Part shown: one piece after another, positions 1 through 8,786 of the stretch
How the letters are laid out: each line of letters begins with the position of its first letter
Numbering within the stretch: position 1 is the stretch's first letter
Assembly: GCF_963678635.1 (NCBI RefSeq)
Contig: NC_087062.1
Coordinates: 44,280,395-44,344,394, forward strand
Origin: Symsagittifera roscoffensis
Lineage: Eukaryota > Xenacoelomorpha > Acoela > Convolutidae
Reading direction: 5' to 3'
DNA: 64,000 bases
Translations under genes and position numbers: made by a program
Notes under the pieces: model-generated
Told to the model about the DNA's origin: nothing
Seen by the model: only the letters and a program-made list of their open reading frames with translations
The model's database searches: none

Positions 1-1400
1 CAAGGATTTGATCAGTCATAATTCTAAGCAAAATTCTAAACCACTGAGAATACTCTGCCAGCACCCAACTATAAGGTTGGGAATTTGAAATTTTGTGCAT
101 TTTATTAGAATGAAGTTTTTTGAATTTTTTTTAATCATTAAAACAGTCATATTTGGTAAGCTGAAAGAATTTGGGCATTCATAATTGGAGGCCAAACTCG
201 CCACCCCTGGAAAACTCTGAAAGCATCCCACTATTTGGTTACTAATTTGAAACTTGGTGAAATAAACACTGAATTCAAACACGGAAAATCAAACAAAAAA
301 AACTCTTAACCATTGCAATATGCTAAACAGCTTAACTGAAAAAAAAATGGTTCGTTAAACATGCAAAAACTATTTGGAAAACTTGTTGGAAAAGCTTAAA
401 CATTGCGAGATAGTTAAGCCCGCATTTAAATATATACAGTTTAAAAATCATTGATAGATATCATATCGATAATGGACAAAAAGAATGACAAAGAGTTGGA
501 AAAAAAGATAGTTCATACTATAACACAAGCATTGTTGTGTAAAAACGTGAAGTCTATTTAAGTAAACTGATGTAAGCAGTCGCATTCAAAGAAAAGATTT
601 ATCAATTCTGAGACAGGTCCGGCAGCATTTTGTGAAAACTTGTGTAAAAAAAAGTAATTCAAATCTCGGAAACCAAAAGCACTTGAGCAGTCGCATTCGG
701 ACGCGCAATTTGCAACCGCTGAGAGTAACCTCACAGTACCCAACTACAGGGTTGGGAATTTCAATTTTTGGAAATCTGTTTTCTAAAAAAAAATCACTAA
801 CATCGTGATATCTCGAAAATTACAAAGATTTGAGCAGCCATTATTGGATGCAAAACTCGCCACCCCTGAGAGTAACCAGACAACGCCTCACTTTAGATCT
901 TGTAACCTGACAACGCCTCAGTAAAAAATCATTGAACGTTTTTTAAATGACCTAAAAATGCCACATCTCGGAAGCAAAAAGCATTTGACTACTTGTATTC
1001 AGATGCAAAATTTGCAATTCCTGAGAGAAGCCTCACAGCACCCTATTAAAGGGTTGAGAATTTCAATTTTTTAAACTTTTTTTGAAAAATAACCAAAACA
1101 CATAAGAAATGTTTCTTGAAAACTACAAGGATTTGATCAGTCATAATTCTAAGCAAAATTCTAAACCACTGAGAATACTCTGTCAGCACCCAACTATAAG
1201 GTTGGGAATTTGAAATTTTGTGCATTTTATTAGAATGAAGTTTTTTGAATTTTTTTAATCATTAAAACCGTCATATTTGGTAAGCTGAAAGAATTTGGGC
1301 ATTCATAATTGGAGACCAAACTCGCCACCCCTGGAAAACTCTGAAAGCATCCCACTATTTGGTTACTAATTTGAAACTTGGTGAAATAAACACTGAATTC
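1..1400. repeat. Degenerate ~150-165 bp tandem repeat block
   Basis: Recurring blocks pair a 'cagtcataatt/cagtcgcattc' start with 'actgagaa/ctgagag', then a 'cagcacccaact..ggttgggaattt' end. They recur near 15, 175, 690, 835, 985 and 1137. Copies are diverged and spacing is irregular, so this is an old decayed minisatellite. No convincing coding sequence is seen in it. The judgement is by eye. Confidence 0.6.
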
Positions 1401-1674
1401 AAACACGGAAAATCAAACAAAAAAAACTCTTAACCATTGCAATATGCTGGAATTCAAACACGGAAAATCAAACAAAAAAAACTCTTAACCATTGCAATAT
1501 GCTAAACAGCTTAACTGAAAAAAAAAATGGTTCGTTAAACATGCAAAAACTATTTGGAAAACTTGTTGGAAAAGCTTAAACATTGCGAGATAGTTAAGCC
1601 CGCATTTAAATATATACAGTTTAAAAATCATTGATAGATACCATATCGATAATGGACAAAAAGAATGACAAAGA
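1126..1674 (+). repeat. Direct duplication of bases 1-504 (offset 1125 bp)
   Basis: The sequence from 1126 repeats the window start almost base for base, up to 'aatgacaaagag' (ending near 504 in copy 1 and near 1674 in copy 2). Only a few substitutions are seen, for example tgcc/tgtc and gaggcc/gagacc. Copy 2 is longer because of an internal 55-bp tandem duplication. Copy 1 probably continues left of the window. Confidence 0.85.
1395..1503 (+). repeat. 55-bp tandem duplication
   Basis: The segment starting 'gaattcaaacacgg' and ending 'gcaatatgct' occurs at 1395 and again at 1450. It is single in the first copy of the larger duplication, so it arose after that duplication. Confidence 0.9.
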
Positions 1675-1700
1675 GCACAAATAATTGTTAAAACAAATTA

Positions 1701-1823
1701 TTAATCCCCGTTTTTGAAATGCCAACCCTGTTCGACGCCGCCCTCGTCCTCGGCACTGAAAAAGTCGAGCGTGGCCGTTTTGCCCACTGCTGAGGCATTC
1801 CAATACTCGTCGTCCTCCAACAT
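1701..1823 (-). CDS. Possible small exon or short ORF, unrecognised (40 aa)
   Basis: A locally GC-rich stretch inside AT-rich DNA reads on the minus strand as an acidic 40-residue peptide beginning MLEDDEYWNAS and ending WHFKNGD before a TAA. A stop lies just upstream in frame, but the bases before the ATG read 'taaaag', a possible splice acceptor, so this could be a terminal exon. The base composition and lack of low complexity argue for coding origin. I recognise no family. The overlapping plus-strand ORF (1714-1899) is serine-rich and less convincing. Confidence 0.25.
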   Translation of the reverse strand: MLEDDEYWNASAVGKTATLDFFSAEDEGGVEQGWHFKNGD

Positions 1824-1952
1824 CTTTTACACAATCATAAATCAAATATCTGAAACTCGATCGACTTTCCAAAGCGTAGACTCGCAGGCTTCAAAATAAT
1901 TAGAACTTTACTCAAAAATTAGCACCACAACAAAAGCAAACAACTGCTGAAA

Positions 1953-1971
1953 GCAAGATAGCAGATCTTGC
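1953..1971. repeat. Small perfect hairpin (7-bp arms)
   Basis: GCAAGAT and ATCTTGC are separated by AGCAG. It lies about 40 bp from a larger 21-bp inverted repeat and may belong to the same small element. Confidence 0.5.
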
Positions 1972-2009
1972 AGAGAAGCAAACCAAATCATTAATGACCT
2001 AAGCCATTC

Positions 2010-2091
2010 ATTGTCTTCCTTTCAGCAAATCACTATTCAAATTTGCACTTTTTAAGATAATTTTAAATTCATTTGCTGAAAGGAAGACAAT
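2010..2091. repeat. Perfect 21-bp inverted repeat with 40-bp spacer
   Basis: Bases 2010-2030 (starting attgtcttcc, ending cagcaaat) are the exact reverse complement of 2071-2091. The spacer is AT-rich and non-coding. The arrangement fits a foldback or miniature element, or a transcribed hairpin. There is no evidence for expression. Confidence 0.8.
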
Positions 2092-2322
2092 ATGTATGAT
2101 TGCACTTCTGTACTTACGAGGGCATTCTAAGACTTTTTCGTGAAAACAAAAAGAAATGAGCACGACCTATTTAAGTATCTTCACTAACTACGTTCTTTGA
2201 AACTTATCAAGAGAAGCTGGTCACTGTTTAATGATTTTCTTGTAATCTGGCTGTTTAATTGCATGTAAAGCTTTTACAATACGACACAAAAATAAAACTC
2301 AAGTAGAAAAAAAATGAAAAAT

Positions 2323-2330
2323 GATGAAAA
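2323..2330 (+). repeat. Left target-site duplication of the MULE
   Basis: GATGAAAA, matching 4508-4515 exactly. Confidence 0.7.
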
Positions 2331-2455
2331 GGTGTCAGGGCAAAAGATACCATAACAAAAGCTCCCATGACAAAAGATACCGTACCAAAAGATCCCTTGT
2401 ACAAAAATCGCCCATACCATAAAATCCCAAGCCAATTAAAAAGATCCCCTGATTT
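2331..2455 (+). repeat. Left terminal inverted repeat with ~15-bp sub-repeats
   Basis: A series of 'caaaagatacc', 'caaaagctccc', 'caaaagatacc' and 'ccaaaagatccc' units follows the terminal GGTGTCAGG. A short minus-strand ORF here (2255-2470) is an artefact of the repeats. Confidence 0.65.
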
Positions 2456-2706
2456 ATGAACAGAAATCATGATTAAAGTGTAAGCATAAAAATCTACAGA
2501 AATGATATCTCAATTAGGTTCGCGCTATTAAAAAACAATTCAAGTTTAAGATAACTAATTTTAAACTGGACTCGTTTTTGGGATTAACATAGTGCCCACA
2601 TGTGTTTAATTTAGTGTTAGTACGGCATTGAATTAGAACAAGTCAATTTAAAATGTATACACTCTGCATTCACTATCTCACTGTTTAACTCATTGAATAG
2701 TCAAAA

Positions 2707-3790
2707 ATGAATTCTTTCACTTGGGGAACCTCACAAAAAGGCCAAACACTGATTAATCTTGACGGCCATGAATTTCAAAAGAAACGCGATACGAAGACAA
2801 CGACACACTGGCACTGCAGCAAATGGAGATCTTATAAATGCCCAAAAACTTAAATCAGTTCCCGAAAACTTAAATCACTTCTGGGAGCGATATGATCTCA
2901 CACAGCAACGAGCGTAGTCATGAGCTCAACGCAGGACGCTCAGAAACTCGGCAACTAGTTCAGCAAATGAAGGAGAGTTAGGAATCAATTAAATCCAGCA
3001 AACAGCCAGATAATTGCAGCTAGTTTGCAATTGGTGCAGGACGACAAAGCAACCCAACTGTCTTGGCCCTCCCAGTCGGCGCTAACGCGAACTTTAAACA
3101 GAAGTAAACAACTGACATCCCTGCTCACTATTGCCACAGGTGACCGTCATTTCGAAATACCCCATCGTTTTAAGCAATTTAGTCTTTTTGATAGCGGAAA
3201 ACAAGATACGGAACGCATATTAATTTTTGGCGACATTGAGAACCTCAATGCACTTAAATTGTACAACAAAACCTGGCTTGTAGACGGTACTTTCAAAATT
3301 TTCCCCAGTCAGTTTTACCAGCTGTACACTGTACACATGCAGATTGATGGGTTTTATCCACCTTGCATCTACGCTCTGCTCAGCAATACGCGCTCAACCT
3401 ATAACAAATTCCTAACCGTACTTGAATCGCTTATCGGTGATTTGATTGGCCGAAAAACACTTTTTCCTTTTCCTCTATGGAACCATTATCACAATGCTGT
3501 GTGGTCTAGCCCGAACCACAAATGCAGCTGAAAGGTGGCCTTTAGGTGTAATCGCTTTGTTTCAAGGCAGCCATCTTTCAATATATGCGTTTCTCGAAAA
3601 AACTCAACTGGATTCCTACAATCAAAAGTTCAACATTTTGAAGGCATCCAGCGGCACTATCAACTTATCCCGGAAGAAGTACCGTGATCTGAATGAAAAA
3701 GTTCAACAGATAACAAGTTCATACACAGACTCTAACTTGTTGTCTTATATCCGTTCACTTGCCCATTTAACCAATAAAATTTTGTTTTAG
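2707..3790 (+). pseudogene. FLYWCH zinc finger + MULE transposase pseudogene
   Basis: A FLYWCH-type finger is readable at 2707-2853: 48 residues with FTWGTSQKGQTLINLDGHEF, then HWHCSKWRSYKC, ending at a stop. A linker follows with further stops (HSNERSHELNAGRSETRQ). The MULE domain reads at 3025-3531: LQLVQDDKATQLSWP, then the hallmark WLVDGTFKIFPSQFYQLYTVH and GFYPPCIYALLSN. After 'TYNKFLTVLESLIGDL' the central transposase part is missing. The end resumes near 3470-3790 in another frame with TTNAAERWPLGV and HLSIYAFLEKTQ, the usual C-terminal 'TNNxxERWH' region. In-frame stops, a frameshift and an internal deletion make it non-functional. The apparent start at 3025 is a TTG, not a true start. 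The inverted repeats around it mark it as the transposase of its own element rather than a domesticated gene. Confidence 0.85.
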
Positions 3791-3824
3791 TTTTAATTTA
3801 AGGTTGTTTGATCAACTTTTTTAT

Positions 3825-3990
3825 AGACGTCTCCTTGCACCCTACCGGAGAACGCCGAAACGCAATACTACGACTCGCATTCGAAAAAGCTGTCTCTACC
3901 AATTTGATCCCAGAGCAATCGCTCTTATTTACGGGACGCTAGGTTGGGGGAGGGGCCTGACGGCCCTTTGAGTATTGCGCCTAGCGATAA
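3825..3990 (+). other. GC-richer segment, possible remnant of transposase C-terminus
   Basis: Following a 'ttttttatag' acceptor-like string, a locally GC-rich stretch can be read as TSPCTLPENAETQYYDSHSKK or, in another frame, RLLAPYRRTPKRNTTTRIRK before a stop. It lies inside the MULE element. No family is recognised; it may be the decayed end of the transposase reading frame. Confidence 0.25.
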
Positions 3991-4399
3991 AAAGTTGACC
4001 AAAATTGAGAATTGATATTTTTTATCAAATAGAATGGCAAGTGATTCGTAATGAAAATGATTGCAAAGCTTTAAAATTTTGCAAAAACTCTATTTCAATT
4101 TTGTACGGACTAGAGCTGTCTGGGAAGTCAGGCCATTCGTGGCAAAGTTGGTTTTGATTAATTGGAAATCCTTTTCAAGTTCAATTGTAGTCTAAGCTGT
4201 TTTGAAGTTTGAGTTTCATTTTGAAGGCCAAGTGATTAGCATGGTCATTTATGTTCGAAATTTTTGCAGCAAAAATTTTGCCGTTTCTTTGATTTTAACC
4301 GACGCTTTGTTTTTGCTTTGATCAATTAACCGCTTTTTTTTTCAATTCCCAGGTTCTTTGTGTTTTTTATAGGTTCTTCGTGTTTTTTATAGTAATTTA

Positions 4400-4507
4400 T
4401 GTCGTTGGCGATTTTAGAACGAGGTATCTTTTGGAATGGTATCTTATTGACTGGTATTTTCTCGTTTGGGATCTTAAGGTAAGGGGTACATCTTTTGTCA
4501 TGTAACC
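4400..4507 (-). repeat. Right terminal inverted repeat with sub-repeats
   Basis: Reverse-complemented, it reads 'catgacaaaagatg', 'aagataccattcc', 'caaaagatacct' and 'taaaatcgcc', mirroring the left arm. It is more diverged than the terminal 20 bp. Confidence 0.6.
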
Positions 4508-4515
4508 GATGAAAA
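4508..4515 (+). repeat. Right target-site duplication of the MULE
   Basis: GATGAAAA, matching 2323-2330 exactly. It fixes the right end of the element at 4507. Confidence 0.7.
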
Positions 4516-5728
4516 AACTAGGTATGCCTAAATTTAAGATTGAAGTCTTGCTAGAATTTCCTCTTAGGCAAAGATACCAGACATTTAAATATTAAAATAG
4601 CAGCAGAACGAAACTTACGACGAGGGAAAAAGTCCCCCCTGAAACTACATCGAACAACACTTGCACTTGCAACTACAATGAACTACAAAGTCCGACGATT
4701 GAATTTTTACTGCAAAATGCCAATTGCAAATATGATGAAAAAACAACTCGAACCTCTGTCCTTAAGGTGCAAGAGGACAACGTTAGCTCTAGGCCAAGTA
4801 GGAACGAACCTTAAAGTTTCTAAACTTCAATAATACAGCAAGTAATAAAAGCAAGTAAGATTTGTAAGAAAAGTTGTTAATGGGAAAAAAGCCTAGTTCC
4901 CGATTACAAAAAACACTTAAAAACTGACAAATCAAATTATATAACTAACTCTAAACGCTTATTGATAATTCTGATAAGTTTTTAATAGTCAGAACAACAT
5001 TAATCTTTTGAGGACAGATAAGAGGAGTAGAATTAAGATCAATATTAGACCAAGGAGTTGTATGAACCTTTCCGGCCGAAAAAACATTGCGTGACAAACA
5101 GATGAGCACGCATTTCATAACAGATCCATCTTATCTTACGGGGTGATTACCTCATGTGCCAATTATCATTTCAAGTAGTAAGATAACAATTTTTTAAAAT
5201 AAACCAAAAATCGAAAAGATACGATAAAAATAGTTTAAAGCTAAATAGTTTAAAACTTATGATCTAGAAAGGGACAAGAATTACACGGAAACATGTGGAC
5301 TTGTAAAACGATGCATGCAAGCTGGCTTATGTAAGACAAGTTGATTACCGGAAAAAGACAATGATCTGTTTTGATAACGCTTGATAATCGCGAGCGTAAC
5401 GATTGAATCTTTTTCTACTCATCTGTCAAACTTTGAAAGAACTAAGCAAAATTTTATTCCACTGCAAGTCAAAAACAATATCTTTTTTAAACAAAATCAA
5501 TTGATATAAGCAAAATCAAGTCAATAAAAACATTTAAACCAAAATCAAGTTAAAAAAAAAACAAATCGATTTTTTGCGCCATTCGCATTTTTGCTTTAGG
5601 CGAGGGATAGTGTTATTTGGTTTGCATAAGCACAAAAAAAATTAAGTCATTTCAACAAAAAACAAACCACAAAGAAAAAAATCTTATGAGTTAACAATAT
5701 TCGAACTTCGCGGAAAATTAAAACAATA
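4516..5728. other. AT-rich intergenic DNA, nothing recognised
   Basis: Both strands lack long ORFs, tRNA-like boxes, or repeats shared with the rest of the window. Composition is strongly AT-rich. Confidence 0.5.
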
Positions 5729-5758
5729 ACATAGCCAATAGAGAGTTGGAAAGAGTCG

Positions 5759-5995
5759 ATGAACACCAAGATACACAAAAAAACTACTTTTTTTGGAAAA
5801 ACATCAACTTTTGCATTTGAAAGTAGAAAAAAATACATGGCTTTAAAGATCTTTGAATTTCGAGAACAAAATATGATTGACACTTTTTTGATGACGTTGA
5901 CTCATTGTGAGAAAACTGGATCAAGAGGTACACTTTTTATTCCGCCGGGAAATTTAGACTATTGCTGTTCAATAGTGCGATTTACCTTCTTTTAA
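5759..5995 (+). CDS. Short ORF with a paralogous copy at 8175-8360 (copy 1)
   Basis: A 78-codon frame runs to a TAA. Its middle reads FESRKKYMALKIFEF and then LTHCEKTGSRGTLFIPPGN. The same peptide pattern occurs at 8175-8360 (FESQRKKEMSLNLFEF, LTQLEKTGSTGKVFIP). Homology between the copies begins about 30 bp upstream of this ORF, at 'acatagccaat' (5729 and 8135). Reading frame is kept between the copies, and many differences leave residues similar, which hints at past coding function. I recognise no domain. It could be an exon of a duplicated gene or part of an unclassified repeat. Confidence 0.35.
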   Translation: MNTKIHKKTTFFGKTSTFAFESRKKYMALKIFEFREQNMIDTFLMTLTHCEKTGSRGTLFIPPGNLDYCCSIVRFTFF

Positions 5996-6117
5996 ACAAT
6001 GAAAACGAAATGAACTTAATAACAAACACTCAGATCGCGAAAAATCAATTAGGATCGCGAAAAATCAAATGAACAAATATTAAACTTTTACTAAGAAACC
6101 AAAAAAATATCACGACC

Positions 6118-6127
6118 TATATAAAAG
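6118..6127 (+). promoter_or_regulatory. Candidate TATA box
   Basis: TATATAAAAG inside 'cacgacctatataaaagtc' is a near-consensus TATA element. A similar but weaker string, 'cacgacctatttaagtatc', occurs near 2162. It lies ~180 bp upstream of the ATG at 6301. There is no independent support for transcription. Confidence 0.25.
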
Positions 6128-6186
6128 TCTTCATTACATTAATCGACACTCAAAAAAGACTCAAATAAATCTGTTGACTTCGTTCA

Positions 6187-6271
6187 TTGGCAAATTAAGT
6201 TAGTTTAGGCACAAAAATAAAATCTTGGTTTTTGAGTAAATTTTTGTGCTTAGGCGAACTTAATTTGCCAA
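6187..6271. repeat. 32-bp imperfect inverted repeat (28/32) with 21-bp loop
   Basis: Arm 6187-6218 (starting ttggcaaattaagtt, ending gcacaaaaat) pairs with 6240-6271. The mismatches cluster in the middle of the arm. It could fold as a hairpin in RNA or be a small foldback element. Confidence 0.7.
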
Positions 6272-6300
6272 AGGTATTTGAGTCTGCTGGAAGAATTAAA

Positions 6301-6462
6301 ATGGAATTTTTAAACAACCGAAGAACACTTCAACAACAATTCACAAGCTATTTTCGCTTTCAGTTTGAAAATCGCAATTCAATGACAAAAGTTCACAACA
6401 ACAAGCGCAAGCGCAATAAGCAAAACAACAATGACTTCATATGTGCAACGTTATACACTCAG
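6301..6462 (+). CDS. Possible first exon, unrecognised basic/Asn-rich protein
   Basis: The ATG at 6301 opens a frame of 54 codons (MEFLNNRRTLQQQFTSYF, then KRKRNKQNNND) ending exactly at CTCAG|GTAACC, a good splice-donor match. Without splicing the frame continues to 6519. A TATA-like box lies ~180 bp upstream. The basic stretch KRKRNK could be a nuclear localisation signal. No family is recognised, and a matching phase-0 acceptor into the next ORF was not found, so the gene model is tentative. Confidence 0.25.
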
Positions 6463-6588
6463 GTAACCTTTAGTTTTTTAATTTTCAATGAGCAAGCTGA
6501 TGGGATTGAAAAACTCTGACAAACACGTGAAGATAGCAATTTGCACACATTATTTAACACTTATCCATAAGCAGACGCTCATGTTTAA

Positions 6589-6813
6589 ATCAGAAGGGGT
6601 GTTTGCTGTGCAACTAGCACAGAACGTTCCTACCTCAATGAACTGAAACATCTGGACAAAGTTCCACTCATGGACGAAACTACACTTCGCAGAATCAAAC
6701 TAGAAGGCGGCAAGAAGGCTAAGAAATTAAACTTTTCCTATGTGCCGAAATCTAGCTGCCGACCTATAGATTACGAGTCTTATGCCCTCGCATCTGCACC
6801 ATGGTCAATTTAA
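6589..6813 (+). CDS. Possible terminal exon, unrecognised
   Basis: An open frame (74 codons to TAA) reads STERSYLNELKHLDKVPLMD, then LRRIKLEGGKKAKKLNFSYV, ending ALASAPWSI. An acceptor-like 'ttaaatcag' precedes it, and an internal ATG lies at 6670. Residue composition looks protein-like rather than random AT-rich translation. It may belong to the same gene as the ORF at 6301, but the phase does not join simply through the acceptor at 6593. No domain is recognised. Confidence 0.3.
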   Translation: MRRGVCCATSTERSYLNELKHLDKVPLMDETTLRRIKLEGGKKAKKLNFSYVPKSSCRPIDYESYALASAPWSI

Positions 6814-7166
6814 AACAATAACAACCAATAAAGCCAATAGAACAAATTTCATTATATTGCACGTTCGATGCAGCAAAAATTCCACCAAATGAGCACATTT
6901 ATTTGCAAATATAGCAAAAAAAGTAGAATCATATTAAAACACTTAAGTAAAAATTAACAAAAAAAAAATCTTTTCTTTCTTTTCTTTACTAACTAAGGAC
7001 GACTAAATTAGGGAAAAATGAGAAAAACACAGAGGCGAAGATTGGGATACCACACACACACATACACAGCCTTCTTAGCAGACTAAAAATAAAAGGAAAA
7101 TCACTAAGAAAAGTTGAAAAAGAATTCGAAAAAAAACAACTGCAAAATTTCTAAATTCTGCCTAGA

Positions 7167-7603
7167 ATGATGTTCAATTTGAAAACAACACAGCAGGAAT
7201 TAATTTCAAAGGCGTTGAACAAGTATTCAGAAATATGTATCGAGCGGCAACTAAGTCGAAAACAGTTGGGTAAACTCCCGTCTATCTATTTACCGTTCAA
7301 AAGACGCAAATCACTTAGCCGATTAAAACGTAAGCCAAAACAGTTAGGGCCAAGCAAAACTGAGCAAAAAATTATTTCGAAAAAAAAATCAGAGTTACAA
7401 ATTATATGACACAAATCAAAACACTTTCAGTTAAGATGAAAATTGCTTACCGCGCAAAAATATCCGTGATGTATCAAATAAGCCGACAAAAAAGGAGAAA
7501 AACAATAACAAGACCAGTTTATTTGAAACGAAATATCCTTCGTTTGAAACACAGCAGGTCCCTGCCAGATTCAGATCTAAGACCTTTCACGTGTCAGGGG
7601 TAG
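7167..7603 (+). CDS. Two overlapping Lys/Arg-rich ORFs, unrecognised
   Basis: Frame 7167-7409 (80 aa, MMFNLKTTQQELISKALNKY, strongly basic from residue 30) overlaps by 4 bp an ORF at 7406-7603 (65 aa, also basic, with QKRRKTITRPVYLKRN). They could be one reading frame broken by a frameshift, or chance ORFs in A-rich DNA, which naturally gives Lys/Arg. There is no homology I recognise and no splice or promoter support. Confidence 0.15.
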
Positions 7604-8134
7604 TCGCCACCTCCAGACTAAAAATGGCGGACAAAATAACAAATTTGAATTTATTATAAGCCAAGATATCTGTTGATTCGTCTGATTTTGTTAAACAAAT
7701 TTTAAATCTGAAAAAATCTATACCCCGATATGATGACGGTTGCTAATCGCATGCGTATTATTAGCAAAAATAACGAAAAAATATGGAAGAATAAAATTGC
7801 GAGGCCAGCCGTTCATCAAATTTTGTCCAATTTAGCATCAAAACTAATCAGACCAGCTAATCTCTAGTCTTGATTTTTTGAATCTGGAATCTGAATTACG
7901 ACCTCCAATATGATATCACACTTGACCCCAAACAAGCTTTCCTCGGGGTACCTAAAATATGGCGAAAGACATAGTTCATTCCCACCCCCTTTAGGAGGGT
8001 TGCTCGGAACAAAAAATAGGGTGTTTGTGAAAACTCAGAAGTGCTCGGCAAATTAATTTCATCCATGCCAAAATTTTATTACTTTATCCCAATTGATACT
8101 TTTTTCTATATCAATTTTTGGTCGACAATCCTAA
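7604..8134. other. No recognisable feature
   Basis: AT-rich intergenic sequence. Read on both strands without finding a supported ORF, RNA gene or repeat. Confidence 0.4.
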
Positions 8135-8174
8135 ACATAGCCAATTGAAGATTGGAAATAAGTAATGAACGTAA

Positions 8175-8360
8175 GTAAACATAGAAAACACTGACTTTCT
8201 AGAAAAAATCTCAACTTTCGAATCTCAAAGGAAAAAGGAGATGTCCTTAAATCTCTTTGAATTTCTAGAACGATTTATGACTAGCGCTGTTTTGATAACA
8301 TTAACCCAACTTGAGAAAACTGGATCTACAGGTAAAGTTTTTATTCCACTAGAAACCTAA
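8175..8360 (+). CDS. Short ORF paralogous to 5759-5995 (copy 2)
   Basis: The frame opens after a stop and runs to TAA at 8358. It reads FLEKISTFESQRKKEMSLNL, then FEFLERFMTSAVLITLTQLE and KTGSTGKVFIPLET. It aligns along most of its length with the ORF at 5759, including the FES..KK, FEF, LT..EKTGS and FIP blocks. There is no ATG at the front. Homology starts at 8135 upstream of the frame. Function is unknown. It is either a duplicated exon fragment or a repeat-family member. Confidence 0.35.
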   Translation, partial: VNIENTDFLEKISTFESQRKKEMSLNLFEFLERFMTSAVLITLTQLEKTGSTGKVFIPLET

Positions 8361-8786
8361 AAAATTAAACTCCCCTTTCGAAATCAGAAATCGTTCACGT
8401 TTCTTCGCGCCATTTCCACGTTCGTATTTGGAGAGAGCTATTGACGTCAGCTTCAGCAGAAGAATTTCAATTGAACTCAAGAAGTGCATATTTACCTAAG
8501 AGCATTCATAAATGCATCAATATGTAGGAATGAACATCTATAGTTATTAGAGACTTTTAAGACTTTTCGTTCTACTACGTTCATTACTCTTAAAAATTCA
8601 AACAAGCGCTCATGCAAACAATCTTAACTCTTTCTTTCCTCATCGAATGATGCTAAGAACCGAAATGATTGCGTACTTCAAATAGTTACAAAAAATATTA
8701 ATTCTGCTAACTGGTAAGAAAGACAATTCAAACAAGCGTTGTCGAGGTAAAGAAATACGACAGTTCAGTTCGAGTTTTAATTTGAT
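8361..8786. other. Intergenic, likely includes the Seh1 3'UTR
   Basis: No ORF or RNA gene is seen. It lies downstream of the minus-strand Seh1 stop, so its right part should be transcribed as 3'UTR. No clear poly(A) signal stood out close to the stop. Confidence 0.35.

Larger units (their letters stand above)
2331..4507 (+). mobile_element. MULE-type DNA transposon carrying a FLYWCH/MULE transposase pseudogene
   Basis: The left end begins GGTGTCAGGGCAAAAGAT. The right end, reverse complemented, begins GGTTACATGACAAAAGAT, so the two are diverged terminal inverted repeats. Both arms contain short degenerate sub-repeats of the form '(c)caaaagatacc/ccc' and a shared 'aaaatcgcc..cataaa' block further in. 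The 8-bp sequence GATGAAAA sits directly outside each end (2323-2330 and 4508-4515) and is read as a target-site duplication. The interior encodes remnants of a FLYWCH zinc finger and a MULE transposase domain. Size is about 2.18 kb. Known family: Mutator-like elements make target duplications of about 8-10 bp. The transposase is broken and internally deleted, so the copy is inactive. Confidence 0.8.
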
